Positions 48,703 through 61,047 of a stretch of DNA of 64,000 nt are shown one piece after another. Location: assembly GCA_963921795.1 (NCBI GenBank), contig OY997644.1:2124458-2188457 (forward strand). The letters run 5' to 3'. The translations under genes and the position numbers were made by a program. Source of the stretch: Nannobrachium achirus. Lineage: Eukaryota; Chordata; Actinopteri; Myctophiformes; Myctophidae. How positions within the stretch are numbered: position 1 is the stretch's first letter; each line of letters begins with the position of its first letter. Below the pieces are notes generated by a model that was not told where the DNA came from, did not search any database, and worked only from the letters and a program-made list of their open reading frames with translations.

Positions 48703-49017
48703 TCTCAGCTATGTTTTCTATGGTGCTTGGTCGTCGAGCGAATTCAACAGTTTTAGTGTGCTTGTTTTTACTTCAGTCATCACAGCTTAGTTTTTATTTA
48801 GTTTTCATCTTTGAAAATCCACTCCCCGCCCACACTAAACTCAACAGTTTTGCAAATGTATCACATTAATCAATTTATTTAGTAGTAGCTATACAGTTTA
48901 TTTGTCTATTAAACGAAACACTTAATACAGTAAATAAATCGTCAAAACCGTATTAACAGGCTGCACATTTCATTAAATCTATTTCTTTATTATATTATCA
49001 TTAGACAGTGTTAGTAC

Positions 49018-49150
49018 CTGACAGATGCCATCGATGCAGATATCTCGGCTATTGCTGCCTTCATAGCACCGCGTCCCGTCAGAAACTGCATCCAGCATCT
49101 TCTCGGAGAAGTTTTCATTCAGCGGACGGCAGTGCAGTTCACAAGCGTTG

Positions 49151-49151
<1 letters not shown>
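49018..49151 (-). CDS. adamts7: ADAMTS7 exon: Cys-rich domain
   Basis: This 134-nt exon encodes [20 protein letters not shown] and then [24 protein letters not shown], the middle of the Cys-rich domain. This domain packs on the disintegrin-like module and contributes exosites in ADAMTS enzymes. The donor is GTACTA at 49017-49012, a non-consensus +4 context. The acceptor CAG is preceded directly by an uninterrupted 79-nt (CT)n tract on the coding strand, so the polypyrimidine tract of this exon is a microsatellite. The exon ends in phase 0. Confidence 0.95.

Positions 49152-49153
<2 letters not shown>

Positions 49154-49232
<79 letters not shown>
49154..49232. repeat. (GA)n tract at a coding-exon acceptor
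   Basis: 79 nt of uninterrupted GA, reading (CT)n on the gene strand and ending one base before the acceptor AG of the Cys-rich exon. Confidence 0.97.
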
Positions 49233-49236
<4 letters not shown>

Positions 49237-49911
49237 AAGGTTTTAGACCAAGTGAGTGCAAAACATTGAAATACTGCTGTCAATTTTCAAAGGTTTATAA
49301 CAAGCTAACCTCTCCTATATGGATGTATGGAACTATTTCTGGCAGACATTGCACAATTTTTTAATAGTTTAAGATAGTCTCCCCTCAAAGTTGCAATGTA
49401 ACACAGCTCTGTTGTATTCCCCCATTACAGCACAGTGGAAGATGTCCATTAAATAAGCAAAGGATAATTGACGTGTCGCTGGTCATTATTGAGATATAAA
49501 TCCAGACAGGACGCGTAGCGGAGGTGCCTTATCACCCTGAAGGGATTTATTTCTCAATAATGACCAGCGACACGTCAATTATCCTGCTCATTACACGGCT
49601 AAGTGTAATAAGTGTTGCGCTGGCTGTCCTCCAGCACAACGCATACAGAAAGGAAGTGTTGATTAAATAGAATCAATTTTCGGTTACTGCGTCGTCTATT
49701 TCTCGCTTCAAAGGTTTTCAAAAACATTCTTCAGAGCAACGTTTAGCTGTAAATGACATTGTGTGTTTGTTTACATGGCTGTCAAGTAGCATAACATTCA
49801 AGCATCTGAGTGGTCATTATCCAGAAATAACACACAGCTGAATTCAGCGATTGACCAATCAGAATCAAGCATTCAATCAAGTCGTGTAACAAAGAAGAAT
49901 ACTATCTATAC

Positions 49912-50490
49912 CAGGGGTTTTCAAAGTGGGTGACGGGGCGCCCTGGGGTGCCGCGACGGCAGTCCAGGGGTGCCGCGAGATCATTTAATAATATTTGGAA
50001 TTTGTTTGAACACTCAAAAAAATATTTAGTATCATTTTAAACTTGAAGTACAAAGTCATTTTCAGTCAGTTCTAACCAAAATGGCTATTATCTCAACCTT
50101 TTCCTCAAAACATAATCACTAAAATATCGTCACTGTCGGGCAGAAACCTCGCATCTCCCAAGTTTCAAATGTGCACGTCTTTTGGTAAAGCAAAGCCCTG
50201 CTTCATCATACAAGACCGTCGCACAAAACTAGTGAAAACAGCCGATCTACAAGCACAACGCCTCGCATCGCGAGGCGTTGTGTGCTTGTAGATCTGCTGT
50301 TTTCACTAGTTTAGTACATTTTATAGATGATAAAAACAAAACGAACGGTTTTGGACGTACAAGGTTTCCACCCGACAACGACGATATGCTATAAATATAA
50401 GGTGCTGGGAGTGAAAATTACAATGTAGGGATGCCTCGGATTTAAAATATTCATGGGGTGCCCTGAGACGAAAAAGTTTGGGAAGCCCTG
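49912..50490 (+). mobile_element. hAT MITE with nested hairpin MITE
   Basis: Ends CAGGGGTTTTCAAAGTGGG and GTTTGGGAAGCCCTG, flanked by ATCTATAC and ATCTAAAC. The ATATCGTC MITE at 50124-50387 inside it carries an 80-bp hairpin at 50230-50309. Confidence 0.9.
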
Positions 50491-50539
50491 ATCTAAACAA
50501 ATAAACATCATGGGCCGAATTCAGGTGTTCATTGCTCAC

Positions 50540-50709
50540 CTCTGTTGTTGACCGCTACCCATTTGTAGAGCTTGCCCTTGTAGGGCATGGTGTTAAAGTG
50601 ACCGCACTGGAGGTCTCTGAAGGTGGGCTGCTCATGGATACATGGTGTACTGTTACAGATCTTGTACCTCCGTCGCTCTCCTAGGCAGTACTTCCCCCCA
50701 TGTTTAGGA
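50540..50709 (-). CDS. adamts7: ADAMTS7 exon: TSR1 end and start of Cys-rich domain
   Basis: This 170-nt exon runs from TSR1 (PKHGGKYCLGERRRYKICN) into the Cys-rich domain (FRDLQCGHFNTMPYKGKLYK, then WVAVNNR). The order and spacing of Cys residues fit ADAMTS7. The acceptor is ttctctag; the donor is GTGAGC at 50539-50534. The exon opens by completing a split Val codon and ends one base into the next Val codon, matching its neighbours. A hAT-like MITE with an 8-bp target duplication lies 41 nt below the exon in the downstream intron. Confidence 0.95.
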
Positions 50710-50744
50710 CTAGAGAAAACAAAGGATACATTCAAATCAATCTT

Positions 50745-51400
50745 TATTTATAGAGCACATTTAAAACAAATCGGTAGTACACAATGAAACAAGACATCAA
50801 CATCCCAAATAGTCACAACATACATATCATTTTAATTGGATAAGATACACTAAGATGTGATTAAAAGCCAAATAAAAGAAGTGAGTCTACACTAGAGTAA
50901 AGATTTAAAAACCCCAAAAGACACTTCTAATGGCGTGGAGTTCTCAAACTAAAGGGTTAAGGAACCGGAATTGTTAAAATCCTAAAGGATCCCAAAACTA
51001 GGCAGCACACCTGAGCGCTCTGACTGGAGTATTAAGGGTCCAAAAGTTCTGTGCAAGATATAACAGTGCCACTCTGTGAAGAATCCCATGAGCTCTACAG
51101 TATCAAATGCACCCGAACTGAGGATCTACCAGAATCAGCAGTTAAAAGCAATATCATTAAAAACTCCCAAGAGAGACAATTTCAGCACTATGGCCCGTTT
51201 TTTTTAAACGTGAAATTGTGAAATGACAGGAGGAAACTTATTGGACTGTAATTGGATGTAAAACACTTTCTCCAAAACTTTAGACAGGAAGGGAAGCATG
51301 AGAGATGGGCCTGTAATTGGACAGGGAATATGTATTTTTTTCTTTCTTTTGTAGTAGAGGACCTGATGTGAGGGTATAGAGTTAACCATCAGCAGAAAAG
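50745..51400 (-). pseudogene. LINE-like remnant, minus strand
   Basis: The minus strand at 51204-51389 reads LPFLSKVLEKVFYIQLQSN, a common non-LTR reverse-transcriptase motif. The flanking 450 bp lacks an open frame. Decayed. Confidence 0.5.
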
Positions 51401-51420
51401 AAAGTATGGGTCATTCAGGT

Positions 51421-51638
51421 TTAAACCCCATTTAGGCCTGAACACATTATTACGCAATATTTTATGCTTTAAATATTAAAAAAATGCAGATCTACAAGCT
51501 CACAGCGCGGCACCGAGCTTGTAGATCTGCTATTTTTTAAAAAGCCCCCCCCCCCATCTCAAAATATTGTATCAGGGACCCCCCAGAAGCAAATATTTGA
51601 GTTACTTTCAAAAAGATATATTCAAAGACTTGCCAAAA

Positions 51639-51685
<47 letters not shown>

Positions 51686-52642
51686 TATATATATATATAT
51701 TAAACCTGGGCCGTTATCGGCGTTATCGTGCTGCGTTAACGCGAGACTCTTATCGGCGGTAAAAAAAAATATCGTCGTTAATCGCGGATCAAAGTTGGGT
51801 CTGGAAGCTGCATGCGCAATGACATCACACACAGGACACGCTGCCTTGTTTTGTTAGATGCAGCCAACATGTTGTCTTGGCAGAGGCGTTCTAAATTCTG
51901 GCTGTATATTTCACAACAATGTGCCTGTTAATGTCACACTGTCATTGGCTGCACCTGTGTGCTGTGCTAGTTTTGATAATGAGACGTCAGCTTTCCTATA
52001 TTCAGTTGTTATTACTCAAGCTCACTGCATGGACAGACATGTCTGACCGTTCTGTCTCTGAGCTTGAGTGCCCTAAAAAGGGTTTTCAAGCCGCCTCCTA
52101 CCACGTTCTGACTGTCGTGATCATTGCCGTCACAAAACAAGCAAGCAAAAGTGCTCCGTGTTGTTAAATACTCCCCTATAAATCACTTGTGCAAGAAAAG
52201 TGTGTAAATCCGTTGATAGAAGTGCAGCAGCAGCTCCGACCACAAGGAAGCACAAAGTAGCCTACACTGTAAAAAACGGTTGTGCCTTCTTCCCACATAG
52301 CAAAATAGGTCTGGGCCAGTTATGGCCCATATAAGGCATGACGGCCCAGAGATGGCCCCATCATGGCTTGCCGGAGCAATTGTTCTGATCACCGCAAAAA
52401 CGAGACTGAGTACACTGTCAAAAAAATCTTTTAAGAATTACGGTTTTCTTTCTTCTTATTATTATATATATATATTTTTTAAATAAATAAATAGCCTACA
52501 CATAAAATAAACATGTAGCTGTTAATATTATGGGCTCCTTTGGCTGTTTGCAGACAAATACATTTACTGCACCCAGCATTTAGCTTACATTTACTGCAGC
52601 CTCAGTGCGGCTGCAGAGTTCATGTGCAACTTCTTCCAGAGA

Positions 52643-52685
<43 letters not shown>

Positions 52686-53162
52686 GACTTTATTAGAAGT
52701 TTGCATAGGAAAAAGTAGTTTCATGACAAACAAGATCAACTAAAAGGAAATCCTAGTAATAACATTGAATGACAGACGGATAGAACTCCATCATCATTTG
52801 CAAAAGGGTCCCGCCCCCATCCTTGCAGGGGGGCCCGCGATTTTCAGGGACGCCACTGATCATTGGCCACTAATTTTGAATGCCTTCGGCAGACTTAAAA
52901 TGAGCCATTTTAATCGCGATTAATCGCGATTAACTCCAGGATTGAGTGCGATTAATCGCGATTAAAAAAAATTAATCGTTGCCCACCTCTAATATACATA
53001 TATATATATATTAAATAGCCTACCGGTATATATTACGTTTTTTAAAAAAAATAGCAGATCTACAAGCTCGCAGCGCGGCACTCGGTGCCGCGCTGTGAGC
53101 TTGTATATCTGCTATTTTTCAATAGCTAAAGCATTCGATAATTCTAGGCCTAAATGGGTTAA
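51421..53162 (+). mobile_element. TTAA hairpin MITE split by a hAT
   Basis: TTAA at 51421 and 53159-53162. Hairpins at 51482-51539 (short) and 53047-53120. The hAT at 51701-52991 and a (TA)n tract separate its halves. The right end lies 13 nt into the intron after the TSR1 donor. Confidence 0.82.
51701..52991. mobile_element. hAT-like element with AATCGCGATT repeats
   Basis: Ends TAAACCTGGGCCGTTAT and ATCGTTGCCCACCTCTA, flanked by ATATATAT and ATATACAT. The right end holds several ATTAATCGCGATTAA words; (GATT)n lies at 52647-52684. Confidence 0.75.
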
Positions 53163-53175
53163 ATGCAGGACTTAC

Positions 53176-53321
53176 ACTGGGTTAACGCAGTCCCTTTGGG
53201 CATTCTGGACTCCTGCACCACAGCTCCTAGAGCACGCTGACCACTCACTCCATGGTGCCCAGCCGCCAGTCACGCTCTCAGGGAGACGGCCAACTGCTAC
53301 ACAATCACCACGGTAACACCA
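53176..53321 (-). CDS. adamts7: ADAMTS7 exon: disintegrin end and first part of TSR1
   Basis: This 146-nt exon (48 codons plus 2 nt) starts [20 protein letters not shown] and runs into the first thrombospondin type-1 repeat, [20 protein letters not shown]. The WxxWxxW cluster is the C-mannosylation and stacking motif of TSRs, and CSRSCG is the family signature. The acceptor is tttacaag. The donor GTAAGT lies at 53175-53170. The last two bases (GT) pair with the first base of the next exon to give Val. A TTAA-type MITE ends at 53162, only 13 nt into the downstream intron. Confidence 0.95.
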
Positions 53322-53971
53322 CTTGTAAAAACAAGACGTCAAATTAACAATATACACAATTTCAGGGGAGCGTTCTTTAGGTTAAATTATACTTTATTGA
53401 CAAGAATGGCAGCGGGAAGGCAGCAACAGCATAAAGTATAAACAGCAGCAGGACATAGAAGGCAGCAACACGATACATAAAGGCAGCAGCATACACTAAG
53501 CATAGGCATACTAACAGCCGCAGGAGCGGCAAAGGCATGACATGTATAACTGTGATACTATACTAAAGCAGGCCGCAGGCCGGATACTAGCAGCCTAGGA
53601 AATAGGAACAGGCATCTATATAGTAACCTAAGCAGGAGCATAACTTGTGTGTGTGTGTGTGTGTGTGTATGTACATACATGCGTGTGGGAGTGTGAAAGA
53701 AAGATGGTGGTAAATGATAGAAGTTAGGGGTTGGGTATTTATATACCACATTCCTATAGTGTTACTGTTTATATTGTTTATTTATCTATAATGAGCTTTA
53801 TTGCTTTATTACTACGCTACTGTACTTCCATTACTATTATTACCGGTATACATTATTCCATCCATTTAGGACAAGAACCCCCTTTGTCTTTGGAATGTAA
53901 ACCTAATTGTAGAACACCACAGGAATAAGACTTATTCTAAGGAAGATCTGCGATGTCCATGATGTGCATAC

Positions 53972-54393
53972 TAGGGCATTCACGAATAGTCATTTTTAGT
54001 ATTCGAATTATTCGACCTCAAAGTATTCGAATAGTCGAATATTCGACAGGACTGGCCAAACTGTTAAACATTAAGTAAGCAAGAGGCGAACATTGTGAAA
54101 ATAGCCGATCTACAAGCTCACAACGCCTCGTGTTGCGAGGCGTTGTGAGCATGTAGATTGGCTATAAATGTAATACCTAATAAATGTAATACCTATAAAT
54201 GTAATACCTACAATTCCAAGTGCTTGTCAGGGTGGGGGTCCCCAGTTCAAATATGTTTATTTTGGGGGTCACGGCCTAAAAAGGTTTGAGAACCCCTGGT
54301 ATAGAGCATTAACAAATTCATCCACCAGGGGCACTGACAACTCATTCTTATGACTTCCTATCTATACTATAATTTTGCGAATGTCTGAGTGAG

Positions 54394-54458
<65 letters not shown>

Positions 54459-54673
54459 GAAACAGCGTTTCTCCTCAGTGGCTGGAGCAATTGATCTGAA
54501 ATCGCATCACCATTAGCATATGAACACACCTAACATAACTGTGAAGCCCGTTTGTCACTTTCACAAATCATATACTGTATATTAGCATTTTTATGGTGTA
54601 TCTACTATCTATTCTGCATCTAGCATGAGGCACATCTATTCTGCATCTAGCATGAGGCAAAATGTTTAACCAG

Positions 54674-54713
<40 letters not shown>

Positions 54714-54752
54714 GCAGGCGGGTGTGTGTGCAGGCGGGTGGGCGGGCGGGCT

Positions 54753-54784
<32 letters not shown>

Positions 54785-55108
54785 TGGGGGTAGCCATTAA
54801 ACGAAACGGGTATTTCTTACATTGATGCTCCTACATATTATCATGCAAGCACCAGTTAAAGTTACTTTCCATCCCTCATATACTGTATGCACAGTGCACA
54901 TCCCATAACCCACACACTGCACATCATTTTGGAGCTCATATCTTTGAACGGGTAAGGGCTAGTCTAGCCAAGCTTTATAAACTATATATTTTTCAAAGAG
55001 AAAACAATAAAAGAAATAAAATAAAAAGAAGCGAATATTCGACTTCGGTGAACAACGTCGAATAGTGACTTTGATATTCGAATATTCAAATATTTGGTGA
55101 ATGGCCTA
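53972..55108. mobile_element. hAT-like element with AATATTCG repeats (copy 2)
   Basis: Ends TAGGGCATTCACGAATA and GGTGAATGGCCTA, flanked by GTGCATAC on both sides. Hairpin at 54091-54165. A Helitron-like element is inserted at 54361-54962. Confidence 0.92.
54361..54962 (+). mobile_element. Helitron-like element with empty site
   Basis: Begins TCTATACTATAATTTTGCG after CCTA and ends GGTAAGGGCTAG before TCTAGCC. The homologous hAT at 12436-12953 has the empty site CCTATCTAGCC near 12810. Contains (CTGT)n, (GT)n and a G tract at 54752-54782. Confidence 0.78.
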
Positions 55109-55196
55109 GTGCATACTGTTCATGCTACAGTATAATTAGAACTGCAACTGCAACCCCAAGCAAACATACTCAACAACAAACAAATCTCATACTTAC

Positions 55197-55289
55197 TTTC
55201 TCCTCCCCACAATGGGTCCCATCCACAGCCCCATCCAGTTTGGAGTGGCATGTCTTTCCCACTGTGCACCATAAAGTACTGCATATGTT
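55197..55289 (-). CDS. adamts7: ADAMTS7 exon: end of disintegrin-like domain
   Basis: This 93-nt exon (31 codons, phase 0 at both ends) is the first coding exon visible in transcription order. It reads NICSTLWCTVGKTCHSKLDG followed by AVDGTHCGEEK. The Cys pattern matches the C-terminal part of the disintegrin-like module that follows the metalloprotease domain in ADAMTS7. The acceptor is tcctag at the high-coordinate end and the donor is GTAAGT at 55196-55191. The preceding protease exons were looked for between 55.3 and 64 kb and not found, so the upstream intron is probably longer than 8.7 kb. A TTAA-type MITE starts 114 bp upstream. Confidence 0.93.
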
Positions 55290-55402
55290 CTAGGAAAGGA
55301 CAATTCTAATTATAATCTTACTAGACAGGGAGAGGGGATATGAGGGAACAATGAACACTTTGTAATTTACACAAAAGAATACACTTGAGGAGGAATTATA
55401 CT

Positions 55403-55971
55403 TTAACCCATTTAGGGTAAAATTATTGGATGCTTTAACCAGTGAAAAATAGCAGATCTACAAGCTCACAGCGCGGCACTTGTAGATCTGCTATTTTTGA
55501 AAAAGTCGTGAAAATGTGTGTAAATCTTTGAATATATGTATTTTCAAAGCGAACGTTTGTAACTCAAATTTTGCTTCTGGGTGGTCCCTGGAACTAGATA
55601 TTTTGAGATGGGGGTCCGTGGCCAAATAAATATCAGTTTGGGGGTCCTTCACATGAAAAGGTTTGAGAACCACTGACATAGTAGTCTCTCAAGAACAGAC
55701 TAGCTGAGCTCCAGTTAAGTGAAAAGGACGATGGCTATAGTCAGATTGATGACATAGAAACATAGCTTTTTCAAAAAATCTTAGAAGGATTCAAAAGACA
55801 CTTATAGAATCGGGTCAAAATTCAAATTTTCACAATTTTTCAAAAATAGCAGATCTACAAGCTCGCAGCGCGGCAAGCTCACACGCTGTGAGCTTGTAGA
55901 TCTGCTATTTTTCAATAGTTAAAGCATAAAATAATGATGCACAATAATGTGTACCCTTTCTGAATGGATTA
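55403..55971 (+). mobile_element. TTAA hairpin MITE
   Basis: Left TTAACCCATTTAGG, right GAATGGATTA mutated. Hairpins at 55445-55499 (short) and 55842-55912 (rearranged centre). Confidence 0.85.
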
Positions 55972-56099
55972 CGAAGTAGAGGTTCCGGCCTTTATGCTGA
56001 CCTCACATCGCACGTGTGAGGGTATGTGTGTGTGAGTGCCAACGGCTGTCGTCTTATATTTGTTTGCTGATAAGTATTGTGCAATAATGTAGTTTTCAT

Positions 56100-56392
56100 G
56101 GGGGCGGCATAGCTCAGGGTTAGAGAAACCGTTATTAGAGCACAAAGGGTTCCCGGAGGGTTCCCAGTTCGAATCCGGGCTCCCCCTGAGTTAATGTCGA
56201 AGGGTCCTTGAGCAAGACTCTGAACCCCTAATTGCTCCCGGTGAGTAGGTTGGTGCCTTGCATGGTTTCCTCCGCCACCGGTATATGAATGTGTGTGTGA
56301 GAATGGTTGAATGTAATGCACAATCTATGTAAAGCGCCTTGGATAAAAGCGCTATATAAATGCACCATTTACCGTTTACCATTTATGTATAC
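56100..56392 (+). mobile_element. tRNA-derived SINE
   Basis: Head GGGGCGGCATAGCTCAGGGT has an A box; B box GTTCGAATCC lies near 56168. The body follows with TCCTTGAGCAAGACTC and the tail AAGCGCTATATAAATGCACC ATTTACC. Full-length appearance. Confidence 0.85.
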
Positions 56393-57343
56393 AAAGTGCA
56401 CGATACATATGAAAATGGCAAGCATGAAAGTAGTGTTCTGGATCTCCAGCAGAGTGGGACAGGGAAAGAGAGAGAGATAGAATGTGTCCAATGTCTGATT
56501 GATCCTATATTGCTTACTTGCTTGAGTAAGTACAGTAATTTCCCCCAACCGATTTCCCGTTCATGAGTCATCTGCTATGTTTTTGAATTCATCCCTTTCC
56601 TCACAAACGTATTCATTCCTACAGCTATCAAACTACTAGAAGACCAACACACTACATGCACTACAGGGCCGTGCAGAGGGAAATGAGTGGGCATGTGCTC
56701 AAACCTCAAAAAGGGACACTTCTTTTTGTGGTGGTCCCTCGTGCTGTTTCACACCAGAAATGTAGATATTACATAGAACTTAGCATGCTTTCTGGCCATC
56801 TCAAATAAAGTTGTTTGTGCATCAGGTGAAACTGACTGATGGCAGCCAGCTCAAAGAAATTATAATTACTACTACATTTTGATATTGCTGTACTTGTTGG
56901 GGGAAAAAAGGAAAATCTTCAATAAACAGATATAGGCTATATATAAAAAAGAAAATGTTCAGCCTCACGGTGGCACTATAACAGGTTGAGTCACGTCTGG
57001 ACCTATTACTGAATTGATCTGCGTAAAGCTTTGTATGCACACTCCCTAGACTAGACTAGAGGCCAAGGAAAAACTTCCGTATGCGAAGATGTGTTAGGAG
57101 GTTTAGTCAGAAGAACTTAAATACTTTCCATTGGTTCAAATTTTGTAAAACCCTCACACAGGCATAAAGAGTGTATAGCACCGATTTATACAACAAAAAA
57201 GTAAAAAAAATTGAGATAGCTGGTTTCTGCCCGAAAACTACAATATACTGTATGTGTAGGTGTCTTCAGATATGTCATACTGCAGTATGTATATACTGTA
57301 CATTTAAATATGGTATGTTTGATGGGTGGCTTCTTACAATCCC

Positions 57344-57829
57344 TTAACACATGGGAAGCCAAGGTTTCTAACATTTCTAGCTGTTGCTGCTGCCGCCGTT
57401 CACTCACGCTTTATTTTGAAAAGCCTCGGAAGCTTCGTGCGTGTGCACGTGAGTGTCCACTGACGATTGAGGAAGATAATTCATTTGTTTACAAACGCTC
57501 GCGAAACTAAAATCCAAACCGGGGCCGACCATCGCGGTAAAGTGTCTCCGTGAAAACAATCAGATCTCTGCTTCCCTGGCGTTCTTTGCACCTCATTCAT
57601 AGATAAAGCCCTTTTTATGTTTCAGCCTAGAATGGAAATCAATGCAGCCTAGTCGCGCCATTTTCTCTCTCTGCAAGCCACGGTGTGACGTATGGACTAG
57701 GGTCATTCACAGGGAACACAACATGCACGCAGCACACTGTACAGTTAACCCTCTGACAACTCTTTTTGGCAGAGCGACCCCTAGTGGCCTTATCTCGTTA
57801 CTGAACGAGTTTGGCCCCTTGGGTGTTAA
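57344..57829 (-). mobile_element. TTAA-target MITE, TTAACAC ends (copy 2)
   Basis: TTAACACATGGGAAGCC at one end and GGGTGTTAA at the other; inverted relative to 63158-63659. Confidence 0.85.
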
Positions 57830-57863
57830 GGTGCTTGCACAATGCACGATTTTGGCTGTCTTA

Positions 57864-58187
57864 AGCCCCTATCAGAGTCCAGGGTGAAGAGCTATCCACC
57901 GCAAATTTTATGTGGAAAGCTTTCCACCTCAAGTCAGAAAATAAGTGAAGGCCATCATAGTCAGTCACGGTGAAGTCCTCTCACTGTGACTGACTGGTCT
58001 AGATCGACCAATCAGTGAACGGGGTGAAGAGCCTATCTGTCTGATAGTAAAAACAGAGAGATGTGTTGGGACTCGCGGTGGAAACCTCTTCACCGCGAGG
58101 AATGACGTAACGTTGTAGTTTTATGACTCAAAAAGACTACAACGCGGTGGATAGCTCTTCACCGCGGTACCGACTCTGATAGGGGCT
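57864..58187. mobile_element. PIF/Harbinger-like MITE
   Basis: Termini AGCCCCTATCAGAGTC and GACTCTGATAGGGGCT, flanked by TTA on both sides. Inner AGAGCTATCCACCGC blocks are also inverted. Confidence 0.92.
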
Positions 58188-58864
58188 TTATACGACCATT
58201 ATACAATCATTATATGCTGCACTATGCAAAAGGTGCAATTGTGATGATCCACCTTGTCTGTCTGAGTTTAATTGAGTCTTCCCTTCACAGTGTGCAGTAA
58301 AACGCTGACCTACATCAGCCTACGTACGTACAGCATGTGCACGTATGCAGGAGCAATTCAAAAAATGATGAAAATGTAAGGGAATGCTAAGTTATAAAGT
58401 CAGAAAAGCCTTGTTTGTTGTAACATAATATATATTTTTACTGTGCATCATTACATTTATTTTCAAATCTATACATGTGTCATCCGAGGGAACTCGAGGG
58501 ATTTGTATTCTGTGTTGCAAAACACATTCTTCAGGACAATAATAAAAAAAATATGATGTCAATGACCTCAATTTACTACGAGAACAAAATTTTTTTTTTA
58601 TTGGTCCCAGCTGTATGAAAGATTGAATTTGCAAAGCCTTGCACATTCTGAACTCTATAGGGGATGGGTTACATGCAGAATACACTAAGGCCGAATTGTT
58701 TGTTTACTTACAAAAAAAGTAAAATAAAATAAAATAGTCTTTTCAAAAACGTTTTCTTTTTCGAGGTTTCTAAACCGTACAGGAGAATTATGCCCTCTGC
58801 AGCGGACTAAAGTTGCACAATTTATCAAGAAGAGATGGTTATCAGAGATGGTGATTGGCAAGGA

Positions 58865-59263
58865 CAGGGGCGTCACACCAAATTCTGGGCCCTGGGTACA
58901 AGAATTCACTGCGGGCCACCCCCATGAATGTTAACTATTGAAAATAAGCTCGCAGCGCAGCACCGAGTGCCGCGCTGCGAGCTTGTAGATCTGCTATTTT
59001 TGAAAAATTGTGAAAATGTGTGCAAAAAACCTATGTTTCCATGTCAGCAAGATGATGTATTTGGCCACAGACCCCCCATCTCAAAATATTTCGTTCCGGG
59101 GACCCTCCCAGAAGCAAATTTGAGTTACAAATGTTCGCTTAAAAAACACATATATTCAAAGATTTGCACACATTTTCACGACTTTTCAAAAATAGCAGTT
59201 CTAGCTAAAGTTACTAGGGCCTAGTAACTCAGTCCCACTTTCCCCCCCAGTGTGACGCCCCTG
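58865..59263 (+). mobile_element. hAT MITE CAGGGGCGTCACAC with hairpin MITE inside
   Basis: Ends CAGGGGCGTCACACC and GTGTGACGCCCCTG, flanked by GGCAAGGA on both sides. Hairpin at 58943-59001 and half a hairpin near 59187; the interior is a shortened TTAA hairpin MITE. Confidence 0.92.
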
Positions 59264-60744
59264 GGCAAGGACAGTAAGATATTGATTTTATTGTTACTGC
59301 AGAGCCAGGACAGAGCACAACCCCAGCTTATGGTTATGATTTGTACAATTTAAATATAAAGTGACAAACGGCCAGTACGTCCTCCTGGTTCAACTCGTTC
59401 ATCAACCACTGTGTGGATTAAATCAGTGTGAGAAAATGTTATGCTGTTCATACCCTCTTGACAAAGGATAGCTCCCGCTATGAGTTTTGTGTGGTCTTTC
59501 TTGTCTAGAAATCTTGATTTAGTGTTTATGACTTGGCCAAAAAACTACATTGCCTTTCAAAGAAGAGAGATTCTGGGTATTGTAATTTAACAAAAGATTA
59601 AGTTCGAAAATATTAACAATGATTGCAGGCAGGTACAATAAATCATTTTTAGGTTTAGGACCCTTGGTTTGGAAAAAAAAAGAGAGAGAGAGAGAAACGT
59701 GTATAATTCTGGTGACTGGATTCCTTAACATTGGGTACAAGAGCAGACTAGCCAGGCAGGAGAGAACATAGTCTTGTGTGCATACTGTGGTTTTCTTTCT
59801 GCGCTGGTGGGCTGCTCGTAAAAAAAACCTGAACGAACACATGGCAGCCATTGGAATTCATAGAGAATCACAGAGAAACGACATGTTTGTTATGTAGACT
59901 ACGTGTGTGGTCTGCCGTTGTTTGTTCCATTATTCATCATCTGTCACATTTTGTTTGGTTGTAGCATGGGCCATGATTCTCTATCACTATCCAATAGCCT
60001 TAAGATACAGTATCATTTCAAACCTTTTGCATTGTTATACTATTGTATATTGTTTGGTGGTTTTCTTTTTAACATGACTATTAAGCATTTTTATTTTATT
60101 TTCAAGTGATATTCCTATTTGTATTCATACTTTATACTGCCATATGTTCAATTTGGGGGAAATGTGTATACATTCTGTATGTACAGTATGTATGCATGTA
60201 CGGTACTGTATGGCATGTGCGCACGTGCGTGCGTGCGTGCGTGCGTGCGTGCGTGTGTGCGCGCGTGCGTGCGCGCTTGCGTGTGTGTGTAACACTTTAT
60301 TCATACAGCACATACAACACACTGTACTGTATGTATGAATAAATGTGTATAAAATCATTCAATATACTGTATATTTATTTATTTGTACAGCATACATCGT
60401 ACTCACACAGGATGAATCTATACAAAATCACAATGGTAGAAAAATAGATGCCGTGTTAGTCCTCTCTGTCTTCCCCTGAATCTCACACCAACAGCTGCTC
60501 TTATGTCACCACTTCTCTCCAAACAGATCAGTTCTGCCCAGGCAGTGGATGCTGTTTCATATTGTTTTGTTATTCCACAAGTGGGAACTGAAGGCCCAGG
60601 TTTCATGCAGCTCCAGAAAGAACTCTGCGAGATTGGGTAGGGTATCCGTTTGGCCTTACAGAGTTGCATGCATGTAATTCAAAAAAAATGTGCACTGTGG
60701 AAGAATATGTTATCTAGCATAAAAAAAAAACATTAAGCAGGGTC
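59264..60744. other. No gene recognised
   Basis: AT-rich; a (GCGT)n tract lies at 60225-60290. A plus-strand open stretch near 60440-60650 (SAQAVDAVSYCFVIPQVGTE) looks exon-like but I recognise no family. No ADAMTS7 protease exon was found. Confidence 0.4.
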
Positions 60745-60953
60745 GTGCTGGCCATTGGGAAAAGCGGGACAACTGAACGGCAGGTTCATTCCCGGCCGGT
60801 CCAGGCCGGCCATTAGGAAAATAATAAAAAATAAAATGTCGGCCTTCTTTCCATTTTGGGGGCTGGGCGGCCAACAAAGTAAATCGTCACTTTCGGGCAG
60901 AAACCTCGTATCTCCAAGTTTCAAAATTGAAATTTTTTTCACAAAACAAAGCC
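60745..60953. mobile_element. CCGGCCGG repeat with broken ATATCGTC MITE
   Basis: CGTGCTGGCCATTGGGAAAA and GGCCGGTCCAGGCCGGCC match 35732-35880 and 37064-37212. The ATATCGTC MITE that follows stops before its hairpin. Confidence 0.6.
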
Positions 60954-61002
60954 ATCATTGCGACCGTCAGGGAGCAGTTTACTATGAAAACCTCCACCGG
61001 CC

Positions 61003-61047
61003 GTCCGTCGGTCGGTCCGTCGGTCGGTCGGTCGGTCGGTCGGTCAC
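61003..61047. repeat. (GGTC)n microsatellite
   Basis: Repeats of CGGT/CGTC, 45 bp, next to two GTCACAC units. Confidence 0.9.

Noticed and set aside
56100..56180. tRNA gene
   Set aside because: A and B boxes are present but the sequence continues into a SINE body and tail and does not fold as a full tRNA.
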